Assembly: GCF_047302285.1 (NCBI RefSeq)
Contig: NZ_CP154845.1
Span: forward strand, 4,526,001-4,590,000
Origin: Robertmurraya sp047302285
Lineage (GTDB): Bacteria > Bacillota > Bacilli > Bacillales > Cytobacillaceae
DNA length: 64,000 nt
Direction: 5' to 3'
In this document: positions 51,675 to 60,808 of the stretch, piece after piece
How the letters are laid out: each line of letters starts with the position of its first letter
How positions within the stretch are numbered: the first letter of the stretch is position 1
Position numbers and translations under genes: made by a program
The notes under the pieces: model-generated
The model's database searches: none
What the model was told of the DNA's origin: nothing
Seen by the model: the letters and a program-made list of their open reading frames with translations, nothing else

Positions 51675-53051
51675 TTATTTTTGAAGCTTTTGTACAATTT
51701 CCTCTAGCTTCATGCCACGGGATCCTTTTACTAAAATTAACGTTTGAGCATTTGTTACTTTTTTCAACTCTTGCAACAATAAATCTTTGTCTAAAAAGGC
51801 GTGGACACGATCTTCAGGAAAGTTTTCCTTTGCCCCATTGGCAATATACGCACCTAGTTTGCCATAGGTAAAAACATGATCAACCTGACTTGGGTCAATC
51901 TCTTGTCCAACGCTATAGTGAAAGGATGTCTCCTCCTGTCCTAATTCCAACATATCACCAAGAACAAGGATTTTCTGATCATACCCTGATAAACTTGTGA
52001 CCAATTCGATCGCTGCTTTCATTGAAGTCGGGCTAGCATTGTAAGCATCGTTAATAACCTTTTCCCCGTTACTTCCCTCAACAAGCTCCATCCGCATATT
52101 CGTCACCTTTAATGTCGAGAAGGCTTCATTCATTCCTTCGTAAGGAATGTCAAAATAATGAGCCACGAGCATACCAGCTAACGCATTGAGAATATTGTGG
52201 GTACCTAATACCGGGAGTTCGAACTCATATGGCAAACCATTAACTTTAAAATGGCTACCGATATCTGTTTGTGTGATCTTCATCGGGTACAACGTATTAT
52301 AATCGAAGCGTCCAAATGTACTTTGTTGTGCCTTCCCATCAAAGCTCTTCAATCTTTCAAATAAAAGTGGTTCATCCCCATGATAGACAATCAGTCCACC
52401 ATCCATTAACCCTTTAACGATCTCTAGCTTGGCATCAGCAATTCTTTCCCGCGAACCTAAATCTTGAAGATGTGCTTCCCCAATATTCGTAATGATCACA
52501 GCAATCGGTCGAGCAAGTTTCGTTAAAAACTCAATTTCGCCAATGCTACTCATACCCATTTCAAGAACTGCAATTTCCGTATCTCCTTCTAGTCCAAGTA
52601 TCGTTAATGGTAAACCGATATGGTTGTTGAAATTCCCCTCGGTTTTTTGCACTTTGTAATTGAGTCCTAGAAGAGACGCCGTAATATCTTTTGTCGTTGT
52701 TTTTCCATTACTACCTGTAATGCCCACCACTTTAACATCAAGCTCTGAACGATAGCTGCGCGCAAGCTCCTGTAGTGCTATAAGGGTATCTTCAACAACA
52801 ATAATAGGTAAACCAGCAGGAGGGTTTGGCACATCCTTTTGCCACAACGCCGCTGCCGCTCCCTTGTTCAAAGCTTCTTCTACAAAACGGTGACCATCAA
52901 CCTGTTCCCCTTTAAATGGGACGAACAAGTTTCCCTTTTCTATTTTTCTTGTGTCAATCGTAATCCCGTTGATTTCAACATGGGCAAATTGTTCAGGATA
53001 ATGGTCAACCTTTATCATTTTATCTATCTCTTTAATCGTTTTCCTGATCAC
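51675..53051 (-). CDS. murF: UDP-MurNAc-tripeptide D-Ala-D-Ala ligase MurF
   Basis: MurF adds D-Ala-D-Ala to UDP-MurNAc-tripeptide, the last cytoplasmic amino-acid addition of peptidoglycan synthesis. The 458-residue protein has the Mur ATP loop GITGSNGKTTTKD, LEMGMSSIGEI, and NDAYNASPTSMKAAIE. The GTG start follows GGAGG by 9 bases. It lies 25 bp after ddl, which makes its substrate. Confidence 0.97.
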   Translation of the reverse strand: MIRKTIKEIDKMIKVDHYPEQFAHVEINGITIDTRKIEKGNLFVPFKGEQVDGHRFVEEALNKGAAAALWQKDVPNPPAGLPIIVVEDTLIALQELARSYRSELDVKVVGITGSNGKTTTKDITASLLGLNYKVQKTEGNFNNHIGLPLTILGLEGDTEIAVLEMGMSSIGEIEFLTKLARPIAVIITNIGEAHLQDLGSRERIADAKLEIVKGLMDGGLIVYHGDEPLLFERLKSFDGKAQQSTFGRFDYNTLYPMKITQTDIGSHFKVNGLPYEFELPVLGTHNILNALAGMLVAHYFDIPYEGMNEAFSTLKVTNMRMELVEGSNGEKVINDAYNASPTSMKAAIELVTSLSGYDQKILVLGDMLELGQEETSFHYSVGQEIDPSQVDHVFTYGKLGAYIANGAKENFPEDRVHAFLDKDLLLQELKKVTNAQTLILVKGSRGMKLEEIVQKLQK

Positions 53052-53076
53052 CTAAGCAACCTCCAAATATCTTCAC

Positions 53077-54153
53077 TTAGAAGGAATATTTAATTTTTTG
53101 CTTTTCCTCGTATCTTTCTAATCCAAGCTCAACGAGACGTTCAATTAGCTGTGGATAGTCTACACCTGTATGCTTCCATAGGAGCGGGAACATGCTAAAT
53201 GGTGTAAATCCAGGCATCGTATTGACTTCGTTAATATACGCCTTGCCGTCTTTTGTAAGGAAGAAATCTGCCCGTACTAATCCAGAACAGTCAAGAGCTT
53301 TGAAAGCACGAATCGCTAGTTCTTGAAGCATGGCATATTCACTTTCTGTTATTTCAGCAGGAATGACTAGTGCTGTATTGCCATCTTCATACTTCGCCTT
53401 ATAATCATAGAATTCAACCTTTGGAATAATTTCACCAGCTACTGAACATTCCGGCTTATCATTTCCTAATACTCCGAGTTCTACTTCTCTCGCTATAACG
53501 CCTTGCTCAATAATAATTTTTCGGTCAAATTGAAAAGCTTCTTCGAATGCTGCTGCCAATTGCTCACGATTAGAACATTTGCTAATACCCACACTTGAAC
53601 CAAGATTAGCTGGCTTTACGAAACAAGGATAACCAATCTCTTCTTCAACAAGTATATAGGCTTTTTCTTGGTTACTTTCCCATTCGCTCCGGATAAACCA
53701 CACATAATTTACCTGTGGAAGCCCCGCCTGCGCAAAAATGTTTTTCATAATGACTTTATCCATTCCCGCTGAAGAAGCCAGAACTCCATTTCCAACGTAA
53801 GGAAGATTTAATAATTCTAACAACCCTTGGACAGTGCCATCTTCCCCATTTGGTCCGTGAAGGAGTGGAAAAATAACATCATAAGAACCTTCATTTTGCT
53901 CTGCTTGAAAAAGAGTTGGTGCTAATGCGGTCGGTGGCAATGCTTCTCCTTGAGTAAATTGAAGAGAAACTACATTTTCGACCTTCCCATTTAACAATGG
54001 TCCCTTAATCCATTCCCCATTTTCAGCAATATAGATAGGATGAATATCAAATTTATCATGATCTAACGCATTTATAACGGCAAGTGCTGTTTGTAAGGAA
54101 ACCTTATGCTCTGCTGATTTCCCGCCATACAATAACCCTAATTTTGTCTTCAT
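53077..54153 (-). CDS. ddl: D-alanine--D-alanine ligase
   Basis: Ddl joins two D-Ala made by Alr. The ATG at 54153 (GGAGGAACG upstream) gives 358 residues. It is an ATP-grasp enzyme: [48 protein letters not shown], and [18 protein letters not shown]. This N- and C-terminal pattern fits the Tyr/Phe-type Ddl of vancomycin-susceptible bacteria rather than VanA-type ligases. Confidence 0.97.
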   Translation of the reverse strand: MKTKLGLLYGGKSAEHKVSLQTALAVINALDHDKFDIHPIYIAENGEWIKGPLLNGKVENVVSLQFTQGEALPPTALAPTLFQAEQNEGSYDVIFPLLHGPNGEDGTVQGLLELLNLPYVGNGVLASSAGMDKVIMKNIFAQAGLPQVNYVWFIRSEWESNQEKAYILVEEEIGYPCFVKPANLGSSVGISKCSNREQLAAAFEEAFQFDRKIIIEQGVIAREVELGVLGNDKPECSVAGEIIPKVEFYDYKAKYEDGNTALVIPAEITESEYAMLQELAIRAFKALDCSGLVRADFFLTKDGKAYINEVNTMPGFTPFSMFPLLWKHTGVDYPQLIERLVELGLERYEEKQKIKYSF

Positions 54154-54507
54154 CGGACGTTCCTCCATTTTTGAGCTTAAACTTTAGCCCTTCTTTACTT
54201 ATATCTTCTACAAACCCTTCTCTATTTTATCACTTAATCGAAAAAGGACGAGGGTAAGAAGAAATATTTTTGAGCGTTTTTATCTTCATTTTTATATGTA
54301 TGAAAACAACTGCTTGCTTTAAACCAATTATACGATCTTCTAGCGCACGGAATCGAATGATATCGATCCCTACTACGCCTTAAAATAATTTGAATAAATT
54401 GAATAATTTAATTTTACTGAAATAATTTTTTCCTCTTAACATAAATTGAAAAAGCATGTATAATCAATCCATCTTATAAAAACATTTGTATTTCTAAGGA
54501 GGACATA
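54154..54507. other. intergenic with promoter for the symporter
   Basis: The divergent spacer between ddl and the symporter is A/T-rich. The sigma-A promoter TTAACA (54436-54441), 17 bp, TATAAT (54459-54464) reads right. The ribosome-binding site is AAGGAGGAC. Nothing else is recognised. Confidence 0.7.
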
Positions 54508-55698
54508 ATGAAAAAGTTCGGACTTTTACCCCGTATTATTCTCGCCATTGGACTTGGAATAGTAATTGGCTTCATCTCACCTGAATGGCTTATTAAAGCT
54601 TTCGCTACCTTTAATGGTTTATTTGGGAACTTTCTCGGATTTGCTATTCCCTTAATAATAATTGGTTTCATCGCTCCTGGTATCGGTACGATGGGTCGGG
54701 GAGCTGGGAAACTTCTCGGCATGACTGCTGGATTGGCATATGGTTCTACTATTATAGCTGGTCTCTTAGCCTTTTTAGCGGCTACAAATCTTTATCCGAG
54801 CCTTTTAAAGAACCAGTCCTTAAAAGCGTTTGAAAATCCTGAAGAAGCTTTATTGTCAGGCTATTTCCATGTTGAAATGCCACCAATTATGGGCGTTATG
54901 ACCGCATTGCTACTCGCCTTCGTCCTAGGACTCGGAATGGCTGCAATCAAAAATAATGCATTGCTACAGGTCATGAATGACTTCCGCTCGATTGTTGAAA
55001 AGCTAATTGAGAAAATCATTATTCCATTGCTACCGTTTCACATTTTCGGAATATTCGCCAATATGACTTATGGGGGTCAGGTTGGAGCGATTATGAGTGT
55101 GTTTGCGAAAGTGTTTGTGATGATCATTGCCCTTCACGTCATTTATTTATTGGTGCAATATTCAGTAGCAGGTACGGTCTCTAAACAGAATCCTCTTAGA
55201 CTATTAAAAGAAATGACACCTGCCTACTTTACAGCACTTGGAACACAATCTTCCGCCTCAACGATTCCAGTCACCTTAATGCATGCCAAAAAAATAGGTG
55301 CACGTTCAAGAATTGCTGATTTTTCCGTACCGTTACTGGCAACGATTCATCTATCTGGTAGCACAATCACCCTTGTCAGCTGTGCAATTGCCGTCATGAT
55401 GCTTCAAGGACAAGTGATTACTTTCGCTGCAATCCTCCCGTTTATTTTAATGCTTGGGGTAACGATGATCGCTGCTCCAGGTGTTCCAGGTGGAGCCGTT
55501 ATGGCGGCGCTTGGCTTATTAGAAACAATGCTAGGCTTCGATTCCATGATGCTATCTCTCATGATCGCTCTATATTTAGCCCAAGACAGTTTTGGTACAG
55601 CTTGTAATGTCACCGGGGACGGAGCTTTAACTGTCATTGCTGATAAAATGTCTGGTAAACACGACTCGCTTGAACATACTATAGAAAAAGCTAGCTAA
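54508..55698 (+). CDS. dicarboxylate/amino acid:cation symporter (DAACS)
   Basis: This 396-residue membrane protein has about eight helices and two re-entrant loops. The DAACS serine-rich loop is TALGTQSSASTIPVTLMHAK at about residue 246. The second loop has AAPGVPGGAVMAALGLLE, followed by AQDSFGTACNVTGDGALTV. Related proteins import glutamate, aspartate, serine/threonine or C4-dicarboxylates with Na+ or H+. The substrate is not decided by sequence alone. It has its own promoter and terminator. Confidence 0.92.
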   Translation: MKKFGLLPRIILAIGLGIVIGFISPEWLIKAFATFNGLFGNFLGFAIPLIIIGFIAPGIGTMGRGAGKLLGMTAGLAYGSTIIAGLLAFLAATNLYPSLLKNQSLKAFENPEEALLSGYFHVEMPPIMGVMTALLLAFVLGLGMAAIKNNALLQVMNDFRSIVEKLIEKIIIPLLPFHIFGIFANMTYGGQVGAIMSVFAKVFVMIIALHVIYLLVQYSVAGTVSKQNPLRLLKEMTPAYFTALGTQSSASTIPVTLMHAKKIGARSRIADFSVPLLATIHLSGSTITLVSCAIAVMMLQGQVITFAAILPFILMLGVTMIAAPGVPGGAVMAALGLLETMLGFDSMMLSLMIALYLAQDSFGTACNVTGDGALTVIADKMSGKHDSLEHTIEKAS

Positions 55699-55708
55699 TA
55701 AAAACGCA

Positions 55709-55768
55709 GGCGATAAACGATAACGATTGGTTCAAATGTTATCGTTTATCATAGCTGTGTTTTTTTCA
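55709..55768 (+). terminator. symporter terminator
   Basis: GATAAACGATAAC / GTTATCGTTTATC with a 13-nt loop is followed after 9 bp by TTTTTTT. Confidence 0.75.
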
Positions 55769-55856
55769 CGTATAAAAAAGGCAATATTCTTGAGATTTAT
55801 GTTACATAATTATATAATTGTACTAGATTGTGTAACATTAGAGAAAGGACGAAGCG

Positions 55857-56417
55857 ATGAATACCGTTGATGCAATTAAAGATCTTTCTCAAATTAACAA
55901 GATGAAAGAATATTTGAAAACTCGCTCCTCACGCGATTACTGTCTATTCCTACTAGGAATAAATACAGGAATTCGAATTAATGAGTTGATACATCTTCGT
56001 GTCAGTGATGTCATGACCACAGACGAAACGGTACGTGATTTCCTCGATTCCACTGCTTATGCAAATCCTCCTGTCTATTTTAATGGAACAGTCCGTGAAG
56101 CCATTCAAGATTGCATTCACTCAGAAGGACTCGAACATGATGATTATCTCTTTAAATCAAAAAAAACAACTAGTCCCATTTCTCGACAACAAGCCTATCG
56201 AATTATTAGTGAGGCGGCGAGATATTCTGGAATAGAGGGCTCTATTGGCACCACCACTTTAAGAAAAACGTTCGGATATCACGCTTATCAAAAAGGGATT
56301 GCAATTTCATTAATTCAAAAAAGACTACAACAATCTACCCCCTCTGAGACGATTCAATTTATCGGATTGGTGAATGAAAGACATTCCCTTCCCATTATTC
56401 TCGATGTAAATCTTTAA
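55857..56417 (+). CDS. tyrosine-recombinase-like protein, probably catalytically inactive
   Basis: This 186-residue protein consists of the catalytic half of a phage-integrase-type recombinase. TGIRINELIHLRVSDV keeps the first Arg. The second box reads TTLRKTFGYHAYQKG in place of HxLRHT. The last box reads RLQQSTPSETIQFIGL, where active relatives have an LxHSSxxxTxRYIG pattern. So the His and the nucleophilic Tyr are replaced (Gln/Ser and Phe). It is therefore unlikely to cut DNA, yet the frame is intact and preceded by GAAAGGACG. It may bind DNA as a regulator or be a recent relic. Confidence 0.8.
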   Translation: MNTVDAIKDLSQINKMKEYLKTRSSRDYCLFLLGINTGIRINELIHLRVSDVMTTDETVRDFLDSTAYANPPVYFNGTVREAIQDCIHSEGLEHDDYLFKSKKTTSPISRQQAYRIISEAARYSGIEGSIGTTTLRKTFGYHAYQKGIAISLIQKRLQQSTPSETIQFIGLVNERHSLPIILDVNL

Positions 56418-56464
56418 AGTAACTTTAATATAATTTAAATTCGCCTAGAAAGAGAGCTGATATT

Positions 56465-57961
56465 ATGACAATAACGGATTCATTTATACTACTTGCAGCT
56501 ACCTTTTTGATTGTCGGTGTGTTAACGACGAAGTTCTCCTCCCGTCTTGGTGTCCCTTCCCTCGTGCTCTTTATTATGGTTGGGATTATTATGGGCAGTG
56601 ATGTATTAGGAATTATTTATTTTGATAATGCTCAAATTGCCCAAATGATCGGGATTTTAGCTCTTATTATTATCTTATTTGAGGGCGGAATTCAAACCAG
56701 CTGGAAATCTGTAAAAAGCGTTATGGTCCCGTCCCTTTCCCTAGCAACTTTAGGAGTCTTGCTCACATCGGGAATTGTTGCCGTTGCGGCAAAGTTCATT
56801 CTAGACATTGGATGGCTACAATCCATTCTCTTTGGTGCTATCGTCGGTTCAACCGATGCTGCTGCTGTATTTGCTGTCTTAAAAGGGCAAAATATTAAAC
56901 CGAAAATCTCTGCTACATTAGAAGCAGAGTCTGGTTCCAACGATCCAATGGCCGTACTATTAACAATCTCTGCGATCGAGCTAATTATGAACCCAAATGC
57001 GAATATTTTTGGCATGATCGGTCTCTTTGTAGTACAGATTGTCGTTGGTCTTCTCCTTGGATTGCTCTTTGGAAAATTAGCTGTTTTTGCCCTAAATCGT
57101 ATTAACCTCGATTCCAGTGGTCTGTATCCGGTGTTTGCCATCGCCTTCGCCTTACTAACATACGGATTTACCGCCTTTTTAAATGGAAGTGGCTTACTTG
57201 CCGTTTATATCGCAGCCATTATAATTGGTAATGCAGAAGCAATCGCTTATAAGCATTCGATTTTTCGGTTTTCAGAAGGGTTTGCTTGGATGATGCAAAT
57301 CTTAATGTTTGTCATCTTAGGATTACTCGTATTCCCTTCCCATCTGTTCACATGGGATATCCTTTTTAAAGGATTGATTATGTCACTTATTCTCATGTTG
57401 ATCGCAAGACCTATCGCCGTGTATCTCTCAACATTAAAAATGGGATACACTAGAAATGAAGTGATTTTCCTGTCTTGGGCGGGACTAAAAGGTGCCGTAC
57501 CAATTGTGTTAGCAACGTATCCACTTTTAGCAGAAGTAGAAGGAAGCAGTCTTATCTTTAATGTTGTATTCTTCGTTGTGTTAACGAGCTGCCTCATTCA
57601 TGGCTCAACCATTACGGTGCTTGCGAAAAAACTCGGATTAACAGGTCCGAAAAAGACAACTCCAACTCATACGTTAGAACTGGTATCACTTGGAAAAGCT
57701 GATGCAGAAATGCTGGAGTACGAAATTGAAGATGATGCATACGTTATCGGCAGAAACTTAAATGACATTCCTTTCCCAGAAGGCGCACTCGTCAATGCCA
57801 TTATACGTAATGATAAGCTTGTTACGCCTACTGGAAATACCGTTATTGAAGCAGGAGATTTCTTATATGTGTTAACCTCAAGGAAAAACACAAATAAAAT
57901 TAAGAAGCTATTAGAAAAGAAGAAGATACAAGAAGAAGTGATCGAAGTCGAAACGGTTTAA
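56465..57961 (+). CDS. CPA1-type potassium/proton antiporter with TrkA-C domain
   Basis: This 498-residue protein has about 12 helices of the CPA1 (NhaP2/CvrA) type, including LIIILFEGGIQTSW, the ion site GAIVGSTDAAAVFAVLKG, and ESGSNDPMAVLLT. The C-terminal cytosolic part (about residues 400-480) is an RCK_C/TrkA_C domain, LVSLGKADAEMLEYEIEDDA and onward, which may bind a nucleotide or ion to gate exchange. Such proteins extrude K+ (or Na+) in exchange for H+. It lies 47 bp after the recombinase-like gene. Confidence 0.9.
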   Translation: MTITDSFILLAATFLIVGVLTTKFSSRLGVPSLVLFIMVGIIMGSDVLGIIYFDNAQIAQMIGILALIIILFEGGIQTSWKSVKSVMVPSLSLATLGVLLTSGIVAVAAKFILDIGWLQSILFGAIVGSTDAAAVFAVLKGQNIKPKISATLEAESGSNDPMAVLLTISAIELIMNPNANIFGMIGLFVVQIVVGLLLGLLFGKLAVFALNRINLDSSGLYPVFAIAFALLTYGFTAFLNGSGLLAVYIAAIIIGNAEAIAYKHSIFRFSEGFAWMMQILMFVILGLLVFPSHLFTWDILFKGLIMSLILMLIARPIAVYLSTLKMGYTRNEVIFLSWAGLKGAVPIVLATYPLLAEVEGSSLIFNVVFFVVLTSCLIHGSTITVLAKKLGLTGPKKTTPTHTLELVSLGKADAEMLEYEIEDDAYVIGRNLNDIPFPEGALVNAIIRNDKLVTPTGNTVIEAGDFLYVLTSRKNTNKIKKLLEKKKIQEEVIEVETV

Positions 57962-57966
57962 CAAGC

Positions 57967-58022
57967 AAAAAATCCCCGATGAAAAATGTTAGATTGAATA
58001 ACATTTTTCATGGGGGATTTTC
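57967..58022. terminator. bidirectional terminator, antiporter/cob operon
   Basis: A long stem (AAATCCCC, ATGAAAAATGTTA and complements) with a 7-nt loop lies between the convergent genes, with A- and T-runs at both ends. Confidence 0.88.
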
Positions 58023-58025
58023 CTA

Positions 58026-58652
58026 TTATATTTTATCAACACGAATAGCTTCTTTATGACTGATATCTCCTTCAAGTAGCAACGATCTTTTACCGTCCTC
58101 TATTTGAACAATTGATAAGCTTGTTCCGTCAATATAAGGCGGTTCCCAAACAAGATCTAATGAACGTTCCTTCAAGATGGACTGTAGCACTTTAATCACA
58201 ACTCCATGTGTGACAATGAGTAAATTACCAGTTGGATGCTTTCTCTCCAGATCCACTAATACAGACTCTAGCCTCTTTTTAACATCCTCAAAAGTTTCAC
58301 CCGTCCCTTTAAAAAGAGTTGGCTTCTCTTGATAAAAATGAAAGAGCTCGGGCTCAGACTGTTGAATCTCGAGAGTCGTACGACCTTCCCATGATCCTAG
58401 ATGAATTTCCATTAGCCTTTCATCCGTCTTAAAAGGCATCGTCCTATCTGCCATAATCAGTTTTGCTGTTTCAACAGTGCGCTTACTTGGACTCGCGTAA
58501 ACCGCATCAAAACCTATACTAGTAAGCCTTTTTCCTAACAATTTCGCATCGCGAATCCCATTTTCCGTTAAATCTGAGTTCATTCTCCCCTGTAAGCGAT
58601 TTTCCACATTCCAATTCGTTTCTCCATGTCTTGTAAAAAATAATTGTAGCAA
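58026..58652 (-). CDS. histidine phosphatase family protein (second in cob operon)
   Basis: This 208-residue protein is a phosphoglycerate-mutase-like phosphatase: the catalytic His is in FFTRHGETNWNVENRLQGRM, the general acid Glu in MEIHLGSWEGRT, and the second His in LLIVTHGVVIKVL. It is the last gene of the cobalamin operon, after cblS. A second, more CobC-like phosphatase occurs upstream at 60760, so which of the two removes phosphate from adenosylcobalamin-5'-phosphate or alpha-ribazole phosphate is open. Confidence 0.88.
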   Translation of the reverse strand: MLQLFFTRHGETNWNVENRLQGRMNSDLTENGIRDAKLLGKRLTSIGFDAVYASPSKRTVETAKLIMADRTMPFKTDERLMEIHLGSWEGRTTLEIQQSEPELFHFYQEKPTLFKGTGETFEDVKKRLESVLVDLERKHPTGNLLIVTHGVVIKVLQSILKERSLDLVWEPPYIDGTSLSIVQIEDGKRSLLLEGDISHKEAIRVDKI

Positions 58653-58667
58653 TCTTTCTCCCCCTCA

Positions 58668-59342
58668 TTATAAAGGATGAAAATATCTTCCGGATAATTG
58701 TGCAAGTTCGCTTTCTTTTTCTTTTGGATAAAGGAGCAAAAAGCTTGTCGCAGGACCTCCTGATTTCTGAAAATCAAGGTCACGACATTCTTTTATCAGA
58801 TCCAATCTTTGCAGCTCGTAAGCAATCCCTTTCGAACCAACCGGCCAAACAGAAACATCCTCTCTCATGCTTAACTGATAAAAAAGAGAGAGCGGAGCCA
58901 CTTGATCAGTAGATTCCATTACTTCATTCCCTACTAACGGAAGACCAATTAAAGCAACCCCTGAGGATTCTATCATTCTATTAGTACTAGACCTCATGCC
59001 AATAACGTTCAAACCAACAGCTGATTGTAGCAGGGGAAAATTACTTTCTGTGCTCCCAGTGATACGAATATCGCCGCTCTCCAATTCATTGATCCCCTTT
59101 TGAACTCCAGATACAAGCTCATCCCATTCCTGTTCACCACAAAAATTTTGAATCGTCACAGCAATCGGCCGAGCTCCTGCAGCTAAACAGTCCATCACCG
59201 CTACTCGGAATGAAAAATAACCGACTGTATCATAAGATACTTTCACATGATCCTGTTCTTTCAAACCAATCCCACCACTATTATCGGTTGTGATCACGAG
59301 TGAGTCTTTATCATTAATGGGAATGATCAGCGCATCCCTCAT
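58668..59342 (-). CDS. cblS: alpha-ribazole kinase CblS
   Basis: CblS phosphorylates alpha-ribazole to alpha-ribazole 5'-phosphate in the salvage pathway described for Listeria and Geobacillus. This 224-residue protein has a PurM/SelD (AIR synthase)-like fold: MRDALIIPINDKDSLVITTD, NSGGIGLKEQDHVKVSYDTV, and DCLAAGARPIAVTIQN. It overlaps the transporter gene cblT by four bases, the expected partner. The assignment rests on fold pattern plus context. Confidence 0.85.
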   Translation of the reverse strand: MRDALIIPINDKDSLVITTDNSGGIGLKEQDHVKVSYDTVGYFSFRVAVMDCLAAGARPIAVTIQNFCGEQEWDELVSGVQKGINELESGDIRITGSTESNFPLLQSAVGLNVIGMRSSTNRMIESSGVALIGLPLVGNEVMESTDQVAPLSLFYQLSMREDVSVWPVGSKGIAYELQRLDLIKECRDLDFQKSGGPATSFLLLYPKEKESELAQLSGRYFHPL

Positions 59343-59827
59343 CCCTTCAACGTTCCTTTTTCATATGCCCCCTTGAAGATGGGACGCAATCTAGGGATGA
59401 GTAAAAGAGCAACCACTGTATTGACGACAGAACCAATCAATAATGATGGCAGTAACGCCGTGTAAAATGGGACTCCGTAGAAGTAAATAAATGGCAAAGG
59501 CGCAAGAACTGTGTTACCAAAGACAAAAAAGGCACTAGCTAACCACTTTCTTTTCCATAAATGAGCAAAACAAAAGGCGAGAATCCCCATTTCCACTGCA
59601 ACTACGAAGTGAAGTGGCCCCATCGGCATTCCTCCTAAAAGAGCGGAGACTAAATGACCAATCGCTGCTACAATCGCACCTGGAATCCCACCAAAAAGAG
59701 AAGCAGCTAATAAAGCTGGAAAAGCATCTAACGCCACACTGCCAATAATCGCAGGAATCTTTATACTCGCTCCGACAACTGAAAGCCCAATAAAAACAGC
59801 GAGGAGACTAATCTTCCTTCCGTTCAT
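59339..59827 (-). CDS. cblT: alpha-ribazole ECF transporter S component CblT
   Basis: The ATG at 59827 (GAGGAGGAAAACG upstream) gives 162 residues with about five or six hydrophobic segments. The pattern SLLAVFIGLSVVGASIKIPA, then GSVALDAFPALLAASLFGG, GAIVAAIGHLVSALLGGMPM, is typical of ECF S components. Next to cblS it matches the CblT transporter that imports alpha-ribazole. It presumably uses a shared energising module encoded elsewhere. It overlaps the adenosyltransferase gene by 20 bp. Confidence 0.85.
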   Translation of the reverse strand: MNGRKISLLAVFIGLSVVGASIKIPAIIGSVALDAFPALLAASLFGGIPGAIVAAIGHLVSALLGGMPMGPLHFVVAVEMGILAFCFAHLWKRKWLASAFFVFGNTVLAPLPFIYFYGVPFYTALLPSLLIGSVVNTVVALLLIPRLRPIFKGAYEKGTLKG

Positions 59828-60401
59828 CTTTTCGTTTTCCTCCTCTGAATACATTGGCACTTCTAACGTATTCCACATCCTTCACATTTAGGCGGAAATT
59901 AATAACACGAGCTAAACCAAAGAAGTAATCGGAGAGTCGATTTAAGTATTGGAGACACACGATTGGTGTCGTGTCATCGGCTTTCAGTAAACTAACCACT
60001 AGACGTTCAGCTCTTCTCGTTACGGTTCTGGCAATGTGGATCGTCGCAGAAGCTTTCGCCCCACCTGGTAGAATAAATCGTTCAAGCTCAGGTGCCTCAG
60101 CAATTAGCTCATCAATTCTGCTTTCTAAATACGTAATTGCTTCCTCAGTTAATTTGGGTTGACGTTTTTTGGTAATGTTGGCTAAATCGCCACCGCAATC
60201 AAACAATTCATGTTGTATTTTCTCTAAATCTGCGAGAACATCTTTAAACAAAGCTTCATCTAGTTCCGTTACGGCCTGCCCGACAAAACAGTTCACTTCA
60301 TCAACCGTGCCATATGCTTCGACACGTATATCATCCTTATCTACTCTGCCACCAATAATGCTTGTTTGCCCTTTATCTCCTGTTTTCGTATACAGTCTCA
60401 T
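59808..60401 (-). CDS. PduO-type corrinoid adenosyltransferase
   Basis: This enzyme transfers adenosine from ATP to cob(I)alamin or related corrinoids. The 197-residue protein has the PduO/MMAB signature: MRLYTKTGDKGQTSIIGG at the N terminus, VEAYGTVDEVNCFVGQA, and near residue 130 ARTVTRRAERLVVSL with YLNRLSDYFFGLAR. It overlaps the short cobU-like gene by four bases. Confidence 0.95.
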   Translation of the reverse strand: MRLYTKTGDKGQTSIIGGRVDKDDIRVEAYGTVDEVNCFVGQAVTELDEALFKDVLADLEKIQHELFDCGGDLANITKKRQPKLTEEAITYLESRIDELIAEAPELERFILPGGAKASATIHIARTVTRRAERLVVSLLKADDTTPIVCLQYLNRLSDYFFGLARVINFRLNVKDVEYVRSANVFRGGKRKDERKED

Positions 60402-60808
60402 TGAAATTCCTCCTTAATCGTTTGATTGATGCCATACCAGATTACATCTACCCGCTTACAGAGAGCCACCAAATCTTGATAGACCCAGCCTGTTCTGTCA
60501 CGCCAATCGCGATTCTCTTTTTCGATCGGGACAATCCCTTTCGATATATCTGTTCCAATGAAAAGGACATAACGGGACGAATCTACTTGTTCCCACTCTA
60601 GCCAATTTTCAAGTACTTTTGCCCATTCTTCTCGGCTATAAGTACTTTCCCTTACCCACTGCTCCATTCCTTCCAAGACAACGACTTGAACATCAACTTC
60701 TTGGAGGAATGTTTCTCCGCTGTACGCTGAAATCCATTTTGCTTCAGGGAATTTGGCTCTTACCCATTTGCTTTTTCCGTTAAAGGCACCTCCCGTAACG
60801 AAATGCAT
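60398..60808 (-). CDS. short CobU-like protein
   Basis: This 136-residue protein begins MHFVTGGAFNGKSKWVRAKF, a variant of the CobU P-loop GGxRSGKS in which Arg-Ser is replaced by Phe-Asn. It ends RDRTGWVYQDLVALCKRVDV, matching the conserved C-terminal motif of CobU (adenosylcobinamide kinase / guanylyltransferase). The central guanylylation-His region is missing or unrecognised. A standard cobU fragment is present at 63632-64000. So this is a divergent paralogue of unknown activity; it overlaps both neighbours. Confidence 0.75.
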   Translation of the reverse strand: MHFVTGGAFNGKSKWVRAKFPEAKWISAYSGETFLQEVDVQVVVLEGMEQWVRESTYSREEWAKVLENWLEWEQVDSSRYVLFIGTDISKGIVPIEKENRDWRDRTGWVYQDLVALCKRVDVIWYGINQTIKEEFQ

